Source of the DNA: JABWBJ01 sp036507855
Lineage (GTDB): Bacteria > Gemmatimonadota > Gemmatimonadetes > Gemmatimonadales > Gemmatimonadaceae
DNA: 9,802 bases
Reading direction: 5' to 3'
NCBI GenBank assembly: GCA_036507855.1
Contig: DATCIJ010000137.1
Coordinates: 1-9,802, forward strand
In this document: piece after piece, positions 1-6,972 of the stretch
Numbering within the stretch: the first letter of the stretch is position 1
How the letters are laid out: the number at the start of each line of letters is the position of its first letter
Position numbers and translations under genes: made by a program
Notes under the pieces: generated by a model
Database searches by the model: none
Told to the model about the DNA's origin: nothing
The model's input: the letters and a program-made list of their open reading frames with translations, nothing else

Positions 1-3000
1 GAAGCGGAGTACAACGAACAGGCGCCGCGTATCGTCGAGGATCAGGTCACGTACCCGATCGCGGCCGAGATGCTCAAGGTGCCCGGCGCGCGAACCGTCC
101 GCGGCTATTCGTTTTTCGGCGTGTCGTTCGTGTACGTCATCTTCGACGACGGCACCGATCTCTATTGGGCGCGCTCGCGCGTGCTCGAGTACCTGAACGG
201 GATCCAGGGCAAGCTGCCTGGCGCAGTCACACCGCGGCTCGGCCCTGATGCGACCGGCCTGGGTTGGATCTATCAGTACGTCCTGGAGGACACCACCGGA
301 AAGCTCAACCTCGCCGAACTGCGCAGCGTGCAGGATTGGTACCTGCGCTACGCGCTCACCGCTGTCCCAGGTGTATCCGAAGTCGCGACGGTCGGCGGAT
401 TCGAGAAGCAGTACCAGGTCGACCTCGACCCTGCAAAGCTCCTGGCGTACGGCGTACCCGTGATGCGGGTCATGGATGCCATCCGCAACGCCAACGCCGA
501 TGTCGGCGCGATGGTGATGGAGCTGTCGGACCGCGAGTACATGGTACGCGGTCTGGGGTATCTCAAATCGTTGGCGGACATTGAAGCGGTGGTAGTGAGC
601 GCCACGGGGGCGGGTACCCCCGTGCGCGTCGCCGAGCTCGGGCGGGTGACGGTGGGACCGGCTGTGCGGCGCGGCGTCACCGACCTGGACGGACGCGGGG
701 ACGCCGTCGGCGGTATCGTGGTCATGCGCTTCGGGGAGAACGCGCTGACGACGATCGATCGCGTGAAGGCCCGGTTGCAGGACATCCAGAGCGGCTTGCC
801 TCCGGGGGTCGTGGTGCGGTCGGTCTACGACCGGTCGGACCTCATCGAGCGCGCCATTGAGACGTTGCGCGGCAAGCTCTTCGAGGAGAGCCTGGTCGTT
901 GCCCTCGTCTGCCTCCTCTTCCTGCTCCACGCGCGGTCGGCACTCGTCGCCATCCTCACGCTGCCGATTGGCATCCTGATGGCGTTCGTCGCCATGCGGT
1001 GGGTCGGCGTCGGGGCGGACATCATGTCGCTGGGGGGCATCGCCATCGCCATCGGAGCCATGATCGATGCCGCGATCGTGATGATCGAGAACATGCACAA
1101 GCACCTGGAGCGCGCCATTGCCGCGAAGGAAGGCGGTGACGGATCCGGCAGCACGCCGGCGCGAGGATTCCATACTCGCGTGCTGTCGGCGCGCGAACGC
1201 TGGGCCATCGTCATCGACTCGTCGAAGGAGGTGGGACCCGCCCTCTTCTTCTCGCTCCTGATCATCACCGTATCCTTCCTGCCGGTGTTTGCGTTGGAGG
1301 GGCAGGAAGGGCGCTTGTTCAAACCGCTCGCCTACACGAAGACCTTCGCCATGGCCGCGGCAAGTCTCCTGTCGGTGACGCTCGTGCCCGTGACGATGGG
1401 TCTTTTCGTCCGCGGACGGATCTACCGGGAGCACGCGAACCCGCTCAATCGCTTCCTGATCAAAGTCTACCGTCCGGTGATCGTCTTCGTGCTGCGGCAT
1501 CGCGCCGCCGTCATCACCGGTAGCGTCATCGCGCTGATTCTCACCTGGATCCCGTGGAGCCGGATCGGCAGCGAATTCATGCCGCCGTTGGAGGAAGGGA
1601 CGATCCTGTACATGCCGACCACGTTACCGGGCGTAACGGTGGCCCGGGTGCGGGAGATCATCCGCACACAGGATCAGATCCTGGCGTCGTTCCCCGAAGT
1701 CGAGCGGGTCTGGGGGAAGGCGGGTCGTGCCACGACGGCCACCGACCCCGCGGGCCTGGACATGATCGAGACGACCATCACCCTCAAGCCGCGGTCCGAA
1801 TGGCGGCCAGGGATGACGTACGACAGGCTGGTCACCGCGATGGACTCTGCGGTACGCCTACCGGGGGTGACGAACTCCTGGACGATGCCCATCAAGGGCC
1901 GGATCGACATGCTGGCGACTGGCATTCGTACGCCGGTGGGCATCAAGCTCTTCGGCCCCGACCTGGGCGAGCTCGAGCGGCTGGGGAAGGAAGTCGAAGC
2001 GGCGGTCAACGGAGTGCCGGGCACGCGCAGCGTGTTCGCCGAACGGGCCGAGTCGGGATTCTACCTGGACATCGACATCGATCGGGCAGCCGCCTCGCGC
2101 TACGGACTCAACGTAGGCGACATCCAGGCGGTCATCGCGACGGCCATCGGCGGCATGACGATCACGCAGACCGTCGAAGGTCGGGAGCGGTACGGCGTGC
2201 GAGTCCGGTATCCGCAGGAGCTGCGCGAGAGTCCTGAGCAACTGGCCAGCGTCTTGGTGCCGGTCATGCAGACTGACGCGGCGCGCATGGGCGGAGGGGC
2301 GGGCGGAATGAGCGGTGGCGCCACTGCCCTTGGTGGCGGCGCGGCCATGAGCAGGGGGCAGGTTCCGCAGGTCCCGTTAGGCCAGGTCGCCACCATTCGC
2401 GAGGTGCCTGGTCCGATGGTGGTTCGCACCGAAGGCGCGGTGCCCACCGCCTGGGTGTACGTGGACGTCGTTGGGCGAGACATCGGCAGCTACGTGCGCG
2501 AGGCGCAGCAGATGGTCGCCGGCATGGTGACGCTGCCTCAGGGATATACGATGGCATGGAGCGGCCAGTACGAGTACATGCAGCGTGCACAGGAGCGCAT
2601 GAAGCTCGTGATTCCTGCGACCCTCGCCATCGTGTTCCTGCTCCTGTACTTCAACTTCAAGAGCGTGGCGGAGACGCTGATCGTCATGCTCTCGCTTCCC
2701 TTCGCCCTCATTGGTGGGATCTGGTTCCTCTGGGCGTTGGGGTACAACTGGTCGGTGGCGGTCGCCATCGGGTTCATTGCGCTGGCTGGGGTGGCCGCCG
2801 AGACCGGCGTGGTCATGCTTATCTTCCTCGACCTGGCATGGCAAGCCAGGCTCGCCCGCGGACGGCGACCGACGCTGCGCGACCTGTACGACGCGGTCAT
2901 CGAAGGCTCGGTGGAGCGCGTCCGGCCGCGGATGATGACCACGGCCGCGATCATGGCAGGACTGCTCCCGATTCTCTGGGGAAACGGTGCCGGAGCGAGC

Positions 3001-3228
3001 GTCATGAAGCGGATCGCCGCGCCCATGGTTGGCGGGATGATCAGCAGCACGATCCTGACGCTGGTCGTTATTCCCGCGATCTACGCACTGTGGCGGGAGC
3101 GCCAGGTGCGTGCCGCGTTGCCCTCCGCGCCAAAGACAGACCAACTGATGCCGGAGACAGTTCCGGCGGCGGGCCGCTTTGCCATGGGCTCCGCAACAAC
3201 AGGTAACGGACTAGGAGGTCATCCATGA
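1..3228 (+). CDS. cusA: CusA-type Cu(I)/Ag(I) efflux RND transporter, 5' partial
   Basis: This is the inner-membrane proton-driven pump of a CusCBA-type tripartite system, which moves Cu(I)/Ag(I) from periplasm or cytosol through the outer membrane. The frame is open to the left edge and the first codons already match CusA (QAPRIVEDQVTYP), so the ATG at 70 is internal; about 50 N-terminal residues are missing. The three metal-binding methionines of E. coli CusA (M573, M623, M672) align with M538, M588 and M637 of the visible protein, with identical spacing. The proton-relay Asp and Glu are at 356 (GAMIDAAIVMIEN) and 934 (AGVAAETGVVML); the third relay residue, Lys984 in E. coli, is Arg977 here. 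Oddities are a ~14-residue cytoplasmic loop insertion after the TM4 region, a Gly/Met-rich insertion near 757-790, and a C-terminal tail of roughly 35 extra residues. Its stop overlaps the next start (ATGA). CusB and CusC are presumably further left. The family call is very secure; Cu/Ag specificity is inferred from the Met triad. Confidence 0.96.
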   Translation, partial: EAEYNEQAPRIVEDQVTYPIAAEMLKVPGARTVRGYSFFGVSFVYVIFDDGTDLYWARSRVLEYLNGIQGKLPGAVTPRLGPDATGLGWIYQYVLEDTTGKLNLAELRSVQDWYLRYALTAVPGVSEVATVGGFEKQYQVDLDPAKLLAYGVPVMRVMDAIRNANADVGAMVMELSDREYMVRGLGYLKSLADIEAVVVSATGAGTPVRVAELGRVTVGPAVRRGVTDLDGRGDAVGGIVVMRFGENALTTIDRVKARLQDIQSGLPPGVVVRSVYDRSDLIERAIETLRGKLFEESLVVALVCLLFLLHARSALVAILTLPIGILMAFVAMRWVGVGADIMSLGGIAIAIGAMIDAAIVMIENMHKHLERAIAAKEGGDGSGSTPARGFHTRVLSARERWAIVIDSSKEVGPALFFSLLIITVSFLPVFALEGQEGRLFKPLAYTKTFAMAAASLLSVTLVPVTMGLFVRGRIYREHANPLNRFLIKVYRPVIVFVLRHRAAVITGSVIALILTWIPWSRIGSEFMPPLEEGTILYMPTTLPGVTVARVREIIRTQDQILASFPEVERVWGKAGRATTATDPAGLDMIETTITLKPRSEWRPGMTYDRLVTAMDSAVRLPGVTNSWTMPIKGRIDMLATGIRTPVGIKLFGPDLGELERLGKEVEAAVNGVPGTRSVFAERAESGFYLDIDIDRAAASRYGLNVGDIQAVIATAIGGMTITQTVEGRERYGVRVRYPQELRESPEQLASVLVPVMQTDAARMGGGAGGMSGGATALGGGAAMSRGQVPQVPLGQVATIREVPGPMVVRTEGAVPTAWVYVDVVGRDIGSYVREAQQMVAGMVTLPQGYTMAWSGQYEYMQRAQERMKLVIPATLAIVFLLLYFNFKSVAETLIVMLSLPFALIGGIWFLWALGYNWSVAVAIGFIALAGVAAETGVVMLIFLDLAWQARLARGRRPTLRDLYDAVIEGSVERVRPRMMTTAAIMAGLLPILWGNGAGASVMKRIAAPMVGGMISSTILTLVVIPAIYALWRERQVRAALPSAPKTDQLMPETVPAAGRFAMGSATTGNGLGGHP
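2269..2370 (+). other. Gly/Met-rich insertion in the CusA porter region
   Basis: Residues ~757-790 of the visible CusA are a low-complexity stretch of Gly, Ala and Ser with three or four Met, lying between VLVPVM and PLGQVATI. E. coli CusA runs almost directly from the equivalent LPILTP to ITLADVADI, so about 30 residues are extra. The reading frame continues cleanly on both sides, so this is a real insertion and not a frameshift. It is probably a flexible periplasmic loop. Whether its methionines touch metal is unknown. Confidence 0.75.
3213..3219 (+). promoter_or_regulatory. Shine-Dalgarno site fixing the DUF411 gene start
   Basis: AGGAGGT sits 5 nt before the ATG at 3225 and inside the last cusA codons. 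The downstream in-frame ATG at 3294, just before the Tat motif, has no comparable site, so the upstream start is chosen. Confidence 0.85.
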
Positions 3229-3761
3229 GCGGACAGCGAAGGAAGCGTGGAGTCGTGGCGCGCGAAGAACGTGCAGCCCACCCGGGCTCACAAATGACAC
3301 GACGCACGTTCATAGGGACGGCGGCCGGAGGGACGGCGCTGTTCGTTCTCGGTGGAGTCATATGGCGGCGGCGAGCGGCGGCGGTGGATCTGGGAACGGT
3401 CACGGTCTACAAGTCCCCGACCTGCGAATGCTGCGGGAAGTGGATCGCGCACATGCGGAGAAGTGGATTCAAGGTAGAGGTGCGCGACATGCCTGACATA
3501 GTCGCCGCGAAGCAGAGCCTGGACGTGCCCAGCTCGCTGTACTCGTGTCACACAACGGAGTCGGGTGGCTACGTGTTCGAAGGCCACGTTCCGGCGGATC
3601 TCGTGGCTCGAGTGCTTCGAGAGCGCCCTGAAATCAGGGGGCTCGCCGTTCCCGGCATGCCACAGAGCGCACCCGGCATGGACATCGGGCACGAACGCTA
3701 CGAAGTGTTCGCGTTCACGATGACGGGCGTGATCTCCGTCTACGAGGTCCGGTCGTCGTGA
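3225..3761 (+). CDS. DUF411 family metal-binding protein with Tat-type signal
   Basis: The 178-residue protein has a DUF411 core from about residue 58 to the end. DUF411 proteins are often encoded beside copper and heavy-metal efflux genes; their biochemical role is poorly defined and periplasmic copper binding is usually proposed. Visible family marks are the KSPTCECCGKW motif (C67, C69, C70), the SCHT motif (C108, H109), EGHVPAD (H121) and LAVPGMP with M145 and M152. The N-terminus carries a twin-arginine motif TRRTFIG (residues 25-31), a hydrophobic stretch (~31-47), then RRR and AAA before the mature domain. This predicts Tat export with cleavage near 53, or a membrane anchor if uncleaved. 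The polar leader before the twin arginines is unusually long, about 24 residues. The start overlaps the cusA stop by 4 nt and the stop overlaps the ATPase start by 4 nt, so translation is probably coupled on both sides. The family call is secure; the function is inferred. Confidence 0.9.
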   Translation: MSGQRRKRGVVAREERAAHPGSQMTRRTFIGTAAGGTALFVLGGVIWRRRAAAVDLGTVTVYKSPTCECCGKWIAHMRRSGFKVEVRDMPDIVAAKQSLDVPSSLYSCHTTESGGYVFEGHVPADLVARVLRERPEIRGLAVPGMPQSAPGMDIGHERYEVFAFTMTGVISVYEVRSS

Positions 3762-5998
3762 CAGATTCGGCCCGGTACACGTGTCCCATGCACCCCGACG
3801 TGCGCCGTGACGCACCGGGGAGCTGTCCCAGGTGCGGGATGGCGCTTGAACCGGTCACTCCGCGCGCGGCCGCGCCGACCAGGCAGTGGACCTGTCCGAT
3901 GCATCCGGAAATCGTGCGGGACACACCGGGGTCATGTCCGATCTGCGGCATGGCGCTGGAACCAATGGTTGCGACCACTGAGGGGGAAGAAGCGAGCCCG
4001 GAGCTGCGGGACATGACTCGGCGGTTCTGGTTCTCCGCCGCGCTGACGCTGCCGCTTGTTCTCATCGCGATGGGCGAATTCCTCCCGGGAGCCCCAACCT
4101 CGCGCATCCTGTCGGGACGCTCACGTACCATCCTGGAACTGCTCCTGGCGACGCCGATCTGCACCTGGGCGGCGTTGATCTTCTACGAGCGCGCCGTGCA
4201 GTCGATCCGCAACCGCAGCCTGAACATGTTCACGCTCATCGGGCTTGGTGTGTTCGTGGCATTCGGCTACAGCATCGTCGCGGCATTGGCTCCCGGGATC
4301 TTTCCCGCCGCCTTCCGGGACGAAGCCGGTGAGGTGGCGGTGTACTTCGAGGCAGCCGCGGTCATCGTCACCCTCATCCTGCTCGGCCAGGTGCTCGAGT
4401 TGCGCGCGCGGAGCCAGACGAGCAGCGCCATCAGGAAGCTGCTGGGCCTTCAGGCGAAGACCGCGCGGCGACTCCGTGACGACGGGACCGAGGAGGATGT
4501 GTCGCTGGAGACCGTGCAGATCGGAGACCGGCTGCGGGTGCGACCCGGAGAGAAGATCCCGGTGGATGGGGTGGTGCTGGACGGAACGAGTGCCGTGGAT
4601 GAATCGATGGTCAGCGGCGAGTCGATCCCGGTCGAGAAGCATCCCGGGGCCCGCGTCGTTGGTGCCACGGTTAATGGGACCGGGGCACTCGTTATGCGCG
4701 CGGACAAGGTCGGTGCCGACACGTTGTTGGCGCGCATCGTCGCCATGGTCTCGGAGGCACAGCGCAGCCGGGCACCCATCCAGAAGCTGGCCGACGTCGT
4801 TTCAGGCTGGTTCGTTCCGGCGGTGATCGTGATCGCCATCATCACGTTCATCGTCTGGAGTCAGGTCGGGCCTGAGCCCCGAATGGCTCACGCTCTCATC
4901 AGCGCGGTTGCTGTCATCATCATCGCCTGTCCGTGCGCGCTGGGACTGGCCACGCCCCTCTCGATCATGGTCGCCACGGGGAAGGGGGCGTCGATGGGCG
5001 TGCTGTTCCGGAACGCGGAGGCGATCGAGGTGCTCCGCAAGGTTGACACGCTGCTCGTCGACAAGACCGGGACCCTGACGGAGGGCAAGCCGAAGCTGGT
5101 CACGGTGCAGGCAGCGAAGGGATTCAAGGAAGAGGACGTGCTCCGGCTTGCCGCGACGCTCGAGCGGGCGAGTGAGCATCCGCTGGCCGCGGCGATCGTC
5201 ACTGGCGCGGAAGCGCGCGGCGAACGACTCGCCTACGCATCGAACTTCGCCAGCGTCACCGGCAAGGGTGTGCGTGGCGCTGTAGATGGGCGCATCGTGG
5301 TGCTGGGCAATCGCGCGATGATGGACGAGATGGGCATTGAGCCTGGTAGCGCCGCGGCCGACGCCGATACGCTGCGAGCCGACGGACAGACCGTCATGTT
5401 CGTCGCGGTTGACGGGACGCTTGCAGGGTTGATCGGTGTCGCGGACCCCATCAAGGACAGCACGCCCGACGCGATCCGGGTGCTGCACGACGAGGGCATC
5501 CGGCTCGTCATGCTCACCGGTGACAGTCGCACAACCGCGATGGCGGTGGCGAAGAAGCTGGGCATCGAGGAGGTGGAAGCGGAGGTGCTCCCCGATCGCA
5601 AGGTCGAAGTCGTGAAGCGATTGCAGGGTGAGGGCCGCTTCGTGGCGATGGCCGGCGACGGGATCAACGATGCACCGGCGCTGGCGCAGGCTCAGGTGGG
5701 GATTGCGATGGGTACGGGAACCGACGTGGCCATGGAGAGTGCGCCGGTCACCCTCGTGAAGGGGGATCTGCGTGGCATCGTGCGGGCGCGCCGTCTCAGT
5801 CGCCGCACGATGACGAATATCAGGCAGAATCTGTTCTTCGCGTTCATCTACAACGCGGCAGGTGTGCCGATTGCCGCGGGTGTTCTGTATCCGTTTCTTG
5901 GCCTGCTGCTATCGCCGATCATCGCGGCAGCGGCCATGAGTTTCAGCTCGGTATCGGTGGTGGGCAACGCACTCAGGCTTCGGTCGGCGATGGTCTGA
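3758..5998 (+). CDS. copA: P1B-1-type copper-translocating ATPase with two N-terminal HMBD modules
   Basis: This inner-membrane pump uses ATP to move Cu(I) (possibly Ag(I)) out of the cytosol. In order: two Cys/His/Met modules (residues ~7-32 and 44-69), four helices (~88-107, 124-144, 157-178, 193-213), the actuator loop with SGES (286-289), the CPC metal site in TM6 (C391-P392-C393), the phosphorylated Asp in DKTGT (D435), the HP motif (H474-P475), the GDGIND hinge (633-638), and last helices with the Cu(I)-class signatures YN (698-699) and MSFSS (M727 to S731). The catalytic set looks complete. No ferredoxin-like HMA domain with GMxCxxC is present; the two short modules of the heavy-metal-binding-domain type (CPMHP...GSCPxCGM) replace it. 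The start is GTG at 3758, overlapping the DUF411 stop as GTGA, with GAGG about 10 nt upstream. Copper specificity is inferred from the CPC, YN and MxxSS signatures. The symbol is by function, not orthology. Confidence 0.96.
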   Translation: MTDSARYTCPMHPDVRRDAPGSCPRCGMALEPVTPRAAAPTRQWTCPMHPEIVRDTPGSCPICGMALEPMVATTEGEEASPELRDMTRRFWFSAALTLPLVLIAMGEFLPGAPTSRILSGRSRTILELLLATPICTWAALIFYERAVQSIRNRSLNMFTLIGLGVFVAFGYSIVAALAPGIFPAAFRDEAGEVAVYFEAAAVIVTLILLGQVLELRARSQTSSAIRKLLGLQAKTARRLRDDGTEEDVSLETVQIGDRLRVRPGEKIPVDGVVLDGTSAVDESMVSGESIPVEKHPGARVVGATVNGTGALVMRADKVGADTLLARIVAMVSEAQRSRAPIQKLADVVSGWFVPAVIVIAIITFIVWSQVGPEPRMAHALISAVAVIIIACPCALGLATPLSIMVATGKGASMGVLFRNAEAIEVLRKVDTLLVDKTGTLTEGKPKLVTVQAAKGFKEEDVLRLAATLERASEHPLAAAIVTGAEARGERLAYASNFASVTGKGVRGAVDGRIVVLGNRAMMDEMGIEPGSAAADADTLRADGQTVMFVAVDGTLAGLIGVADPIKDSTPDAIRVLHDEGIRLVMLTGDSRTTAMAVAKKLGIEEVEAEVLPDRKVEVVKRLQGEGRFVAMAGDGINDAPALAQAQVGIAMGTGTDVAMESAPVTLVKGDLRGIVRARRLSRRTMTNIRQNLFFAFIYNAAGVPIAAGVLYPFLGLLLSPIIAAAAMSFSSVSVVGNALRLRSAMV
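3779..3964 (+). repeat. Tandem HMBD metal-binding repeat within the ATPase gene
   Basis: Two 25-residue units (codons 8-32 and 45-69) share the pattern T-C-P-M-H-P, then R-D-x-P-G-S-C-P-x-C-G-M-A-L-E-P. The repeat period is 37 codons (111 nt). Each unit offers three Cys, one His and two Met. The same module type is common at the N-terminus of CusB-family adaptor proteins. The two copies differ at many third-codon positions, so the duplication is not recent. Confidence 0.85.
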
Positions 5999-6032
5999 AC
6001 GACGACCCCGCGCCCAGGACAGGGAGGGAAGA

Positions 6033-6455
6033 ATGAATCGTCAACCCGAAGGGGCAACCGCGCCGGCATCGGAAACGACGGCCACGGCGCCGTTCAGGAA
6101 GATCACGGCAATCGTGCGAACGTCGATGCTCGAGGACGTCGAGCGGAGGCTCAAGGAGCTCGACGTTCCCGGCATCAGCGTGACGAAGGTGAAGGGGTAC
6201 GGCGAGTACGCCAATTTCTTCACGTCCGACTGGATCGTGGAGCACGCGCGGATCGAGATCTTCCTGCCCCGGGAACGCGCGGACGGCGTTGCACGCGCAG
6301 TCGTCGCTGCTGCGGCGACTGGAGAACCGGGTGACGGCATCGTCGTCGTACTCCCGGTTGAATCGATGTATCGCATTCGGACCGGCCACTGCATGACGGC
6401 CGGTGTAACCGGCGACCGCGCCGCATCCGCGGCGCGTACTTCGCCGGCTAACTGA
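6033..6455 (+). CDS. PII-like signalling protein of the metal-transport-associated type
   Basis: The 140-residue protein has a GlnB/PII fold pattern from residue ~21: the first strand FRKITAIVR, the helix MLEDVERRLKEL, the strand ISVTKVKGYGEY, a T-loop, ARIEIFLPRE, the helix with RADGVARAVVAAA, and TGEPGDGIVVVLPVE followed by YRIRTG. PII trimers bind adenine nucleotides and sometimes 2-oxoglutarate and control partner proteins, often transporters. The T-loop is shortened and has no canonical uridylylation motif (YRGAEY type). The second PII signature is altered: GDGI replaces GDGK. It also has a ~20-residue N-terminal extension and ends the core with H119-C120 where classical PII has acidic residues. 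These traits fit the PII-NG-like group reported near heavy-metal efflux genes; that assignment is from memory. GGGAGG lies about 5 nt before the ATG, and only 34 nt separate it from the ATPase gene. It probably reports energy or metal status to the adjacent pump; that role is inference. Confidence 0.85.
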   Translation: MNRQPEGATAPASETTATAPFRKITAIVRTSMLEDVERRLKELDVPGISVTKVKGYGEYANFFTSDWIVEHARIEIFLPRERADGVARAVVAAAATGEPGDGIVVVLPVESMYRIRTGHCMTAGVTGDRAASAARTSPAN

Positions 6456-6468
6456 AAGGAGATGGATC

Positions 6469-6795
6469 ATGCCACAGTTCCTTGCTGATATCGCCGGTAT
6501 GCTGGAGATCTTCGCCATCGCAGCGGGACTCGTCCTGCTGCATCGGGCGCGCTCCGAAGCAGCTTCAGGGCTGCTCCGGGCCGCGGGCGCGGTGCTCGTC
6601 GTGGGAGGCCTCGCAGTCGGCGTCTGCACCACCTGGTACTGGTTCACGTATCGGGCCCGGGGCGAGTTCGCCACGGCGCACATGATGAGCCCGGGCATGA
6701 TGATGCCGATGATGGACAGTACCGGCAGAATGATGGGACCGGGGATGGGCACGATGTCGCCACGGATGATGCCGCCGCCGAGTGATTCGAAGTAG
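6469..6795 (+). CDS. Small two-helix membrane protein with methionine-rich tail
   Basis: No family is recognised for this 108-residue protein. It has two hydrophobic segments (~8-25 and ~36-60) separated by a short basic stretch HRARSEAASGLLR. A hydrophilic tail from ~62 onward contains 13 methionines in about 30 residues (72-101), plus H71, arranged as MM, MMM and MxxM groups with Gly and Pro. Such methionine clusters bind Cu(I) and Ag(I) in other copper proteins (Met-rich segments of CopA, CusF partners and multicopper oxidases). Both termini should be on the same side; since the loop is basic, the tail is most likely periplasmic. A strong site (AAGGAGAT, 5 nt spacing) precedes the ATG, which starts 13 nt after the PII-like stop. 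As last gene of the copper operon it is a candidate periplasmic copper chaperone, sensor or pump subunit. The function is inferred only from composition and context. Confidence 0.8.
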   Translation: MPQFLADIAGMLEIFAIAAGLVLLHRARSEAASGLLRAAGAVLVVGGLAVGVCTTWYWFTYRARGEFATAHMMSPGMMMPMMDSTGRMMGPGMGTMSPRMMPPPSDSK

Positions 6796-6796
6796 C

Positions 6797-6820
6797 ACTG
6801 GCGCCGGGCGCGCGCGCAGT
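6797..6820 (+). terminator. Candidate terminator hairpin after the copper operon
   Basis: Two nt after the stop codon, ACTG-GCGC pairs with GCGC-CAGT, with one bulged G (6816) and a 7-nt GC-rich loop. It is followed by CTCATTT, a weak T-run. Position and stem suit an intrinsic terminator, but the T-tract is poor. Confidence 0.35.
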
Positions 6821-6862
6821 CTCATTTCGGATCCCGGACTGGTGGTGATCTGAGTGTTTGCC

Positions 6863-6891
6863 GCCGTCGCCGTAGTGCGCCGGCGGACGGC
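6863..6891. terminator. GC-rich hairpin in the convergent gap
   Basis: GCCGTC (6863-6868) pairs with GACGGC (6886-6891), and GCCG (6869-6872) with CGGC (6881-6884); one G is bulged and the loop is 8 nt. It lies between two convergent genes and could block transcription from either side. No clear T-tract is seen on either strand. A further 6-bp stem, CCCTGA/TCAGGG, occurs at 6921-6945. Confidence 0.3.
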
Positions 6892-6972
6892 AACCTGGTT
6901 GAGTCTTTCGCCGCTCGACCCCCTGAGGCGAGAGGCGCGTCAGGGTCTCGATCATGGCTGACTCCATGCCGG

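Noticed and set aside
70..72. ATG at 70 as the start of the CusA gene
   Set aside because: The frame is open to base 1 and the upstream codons match conserved CusA sequence, so the gene is cut by the window edge.
2281..2360. Possible frameshift or assembly error in the Gly-rich part of cusA
   Set aside because: The frame is intact and conserved CusA sequence resumes on both sides in the same frame, so it is read as an in-frame insertion.
2377..3144. Long minus-strand open frame (255 codons) opposite cusA
   Set aside because: It is rich in Arg, His and Pro with no recognisable domain and lies wholly opposite a conserved gene; this is typical of antisense frames in GC-rich DNA.
3294..3296. 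Internal ATG just before the twin-arginine motif as the DUF411 start
   Set aside because: No ribosome site precedes it, whereas the ATG at 3225 has AGGAGGT at ideal spacing and overlaps the cusA stop. It remains possible as a secondary start, because the longer leader is atypical.
4802..5488. Minus-strand open frame of 228 codons opposite the copper ATPase
   Set aside because: It overlaps the conserved phosphorylation and nucleotide-binding domains on the other strand and has Arg/His/Asp-biased composition.
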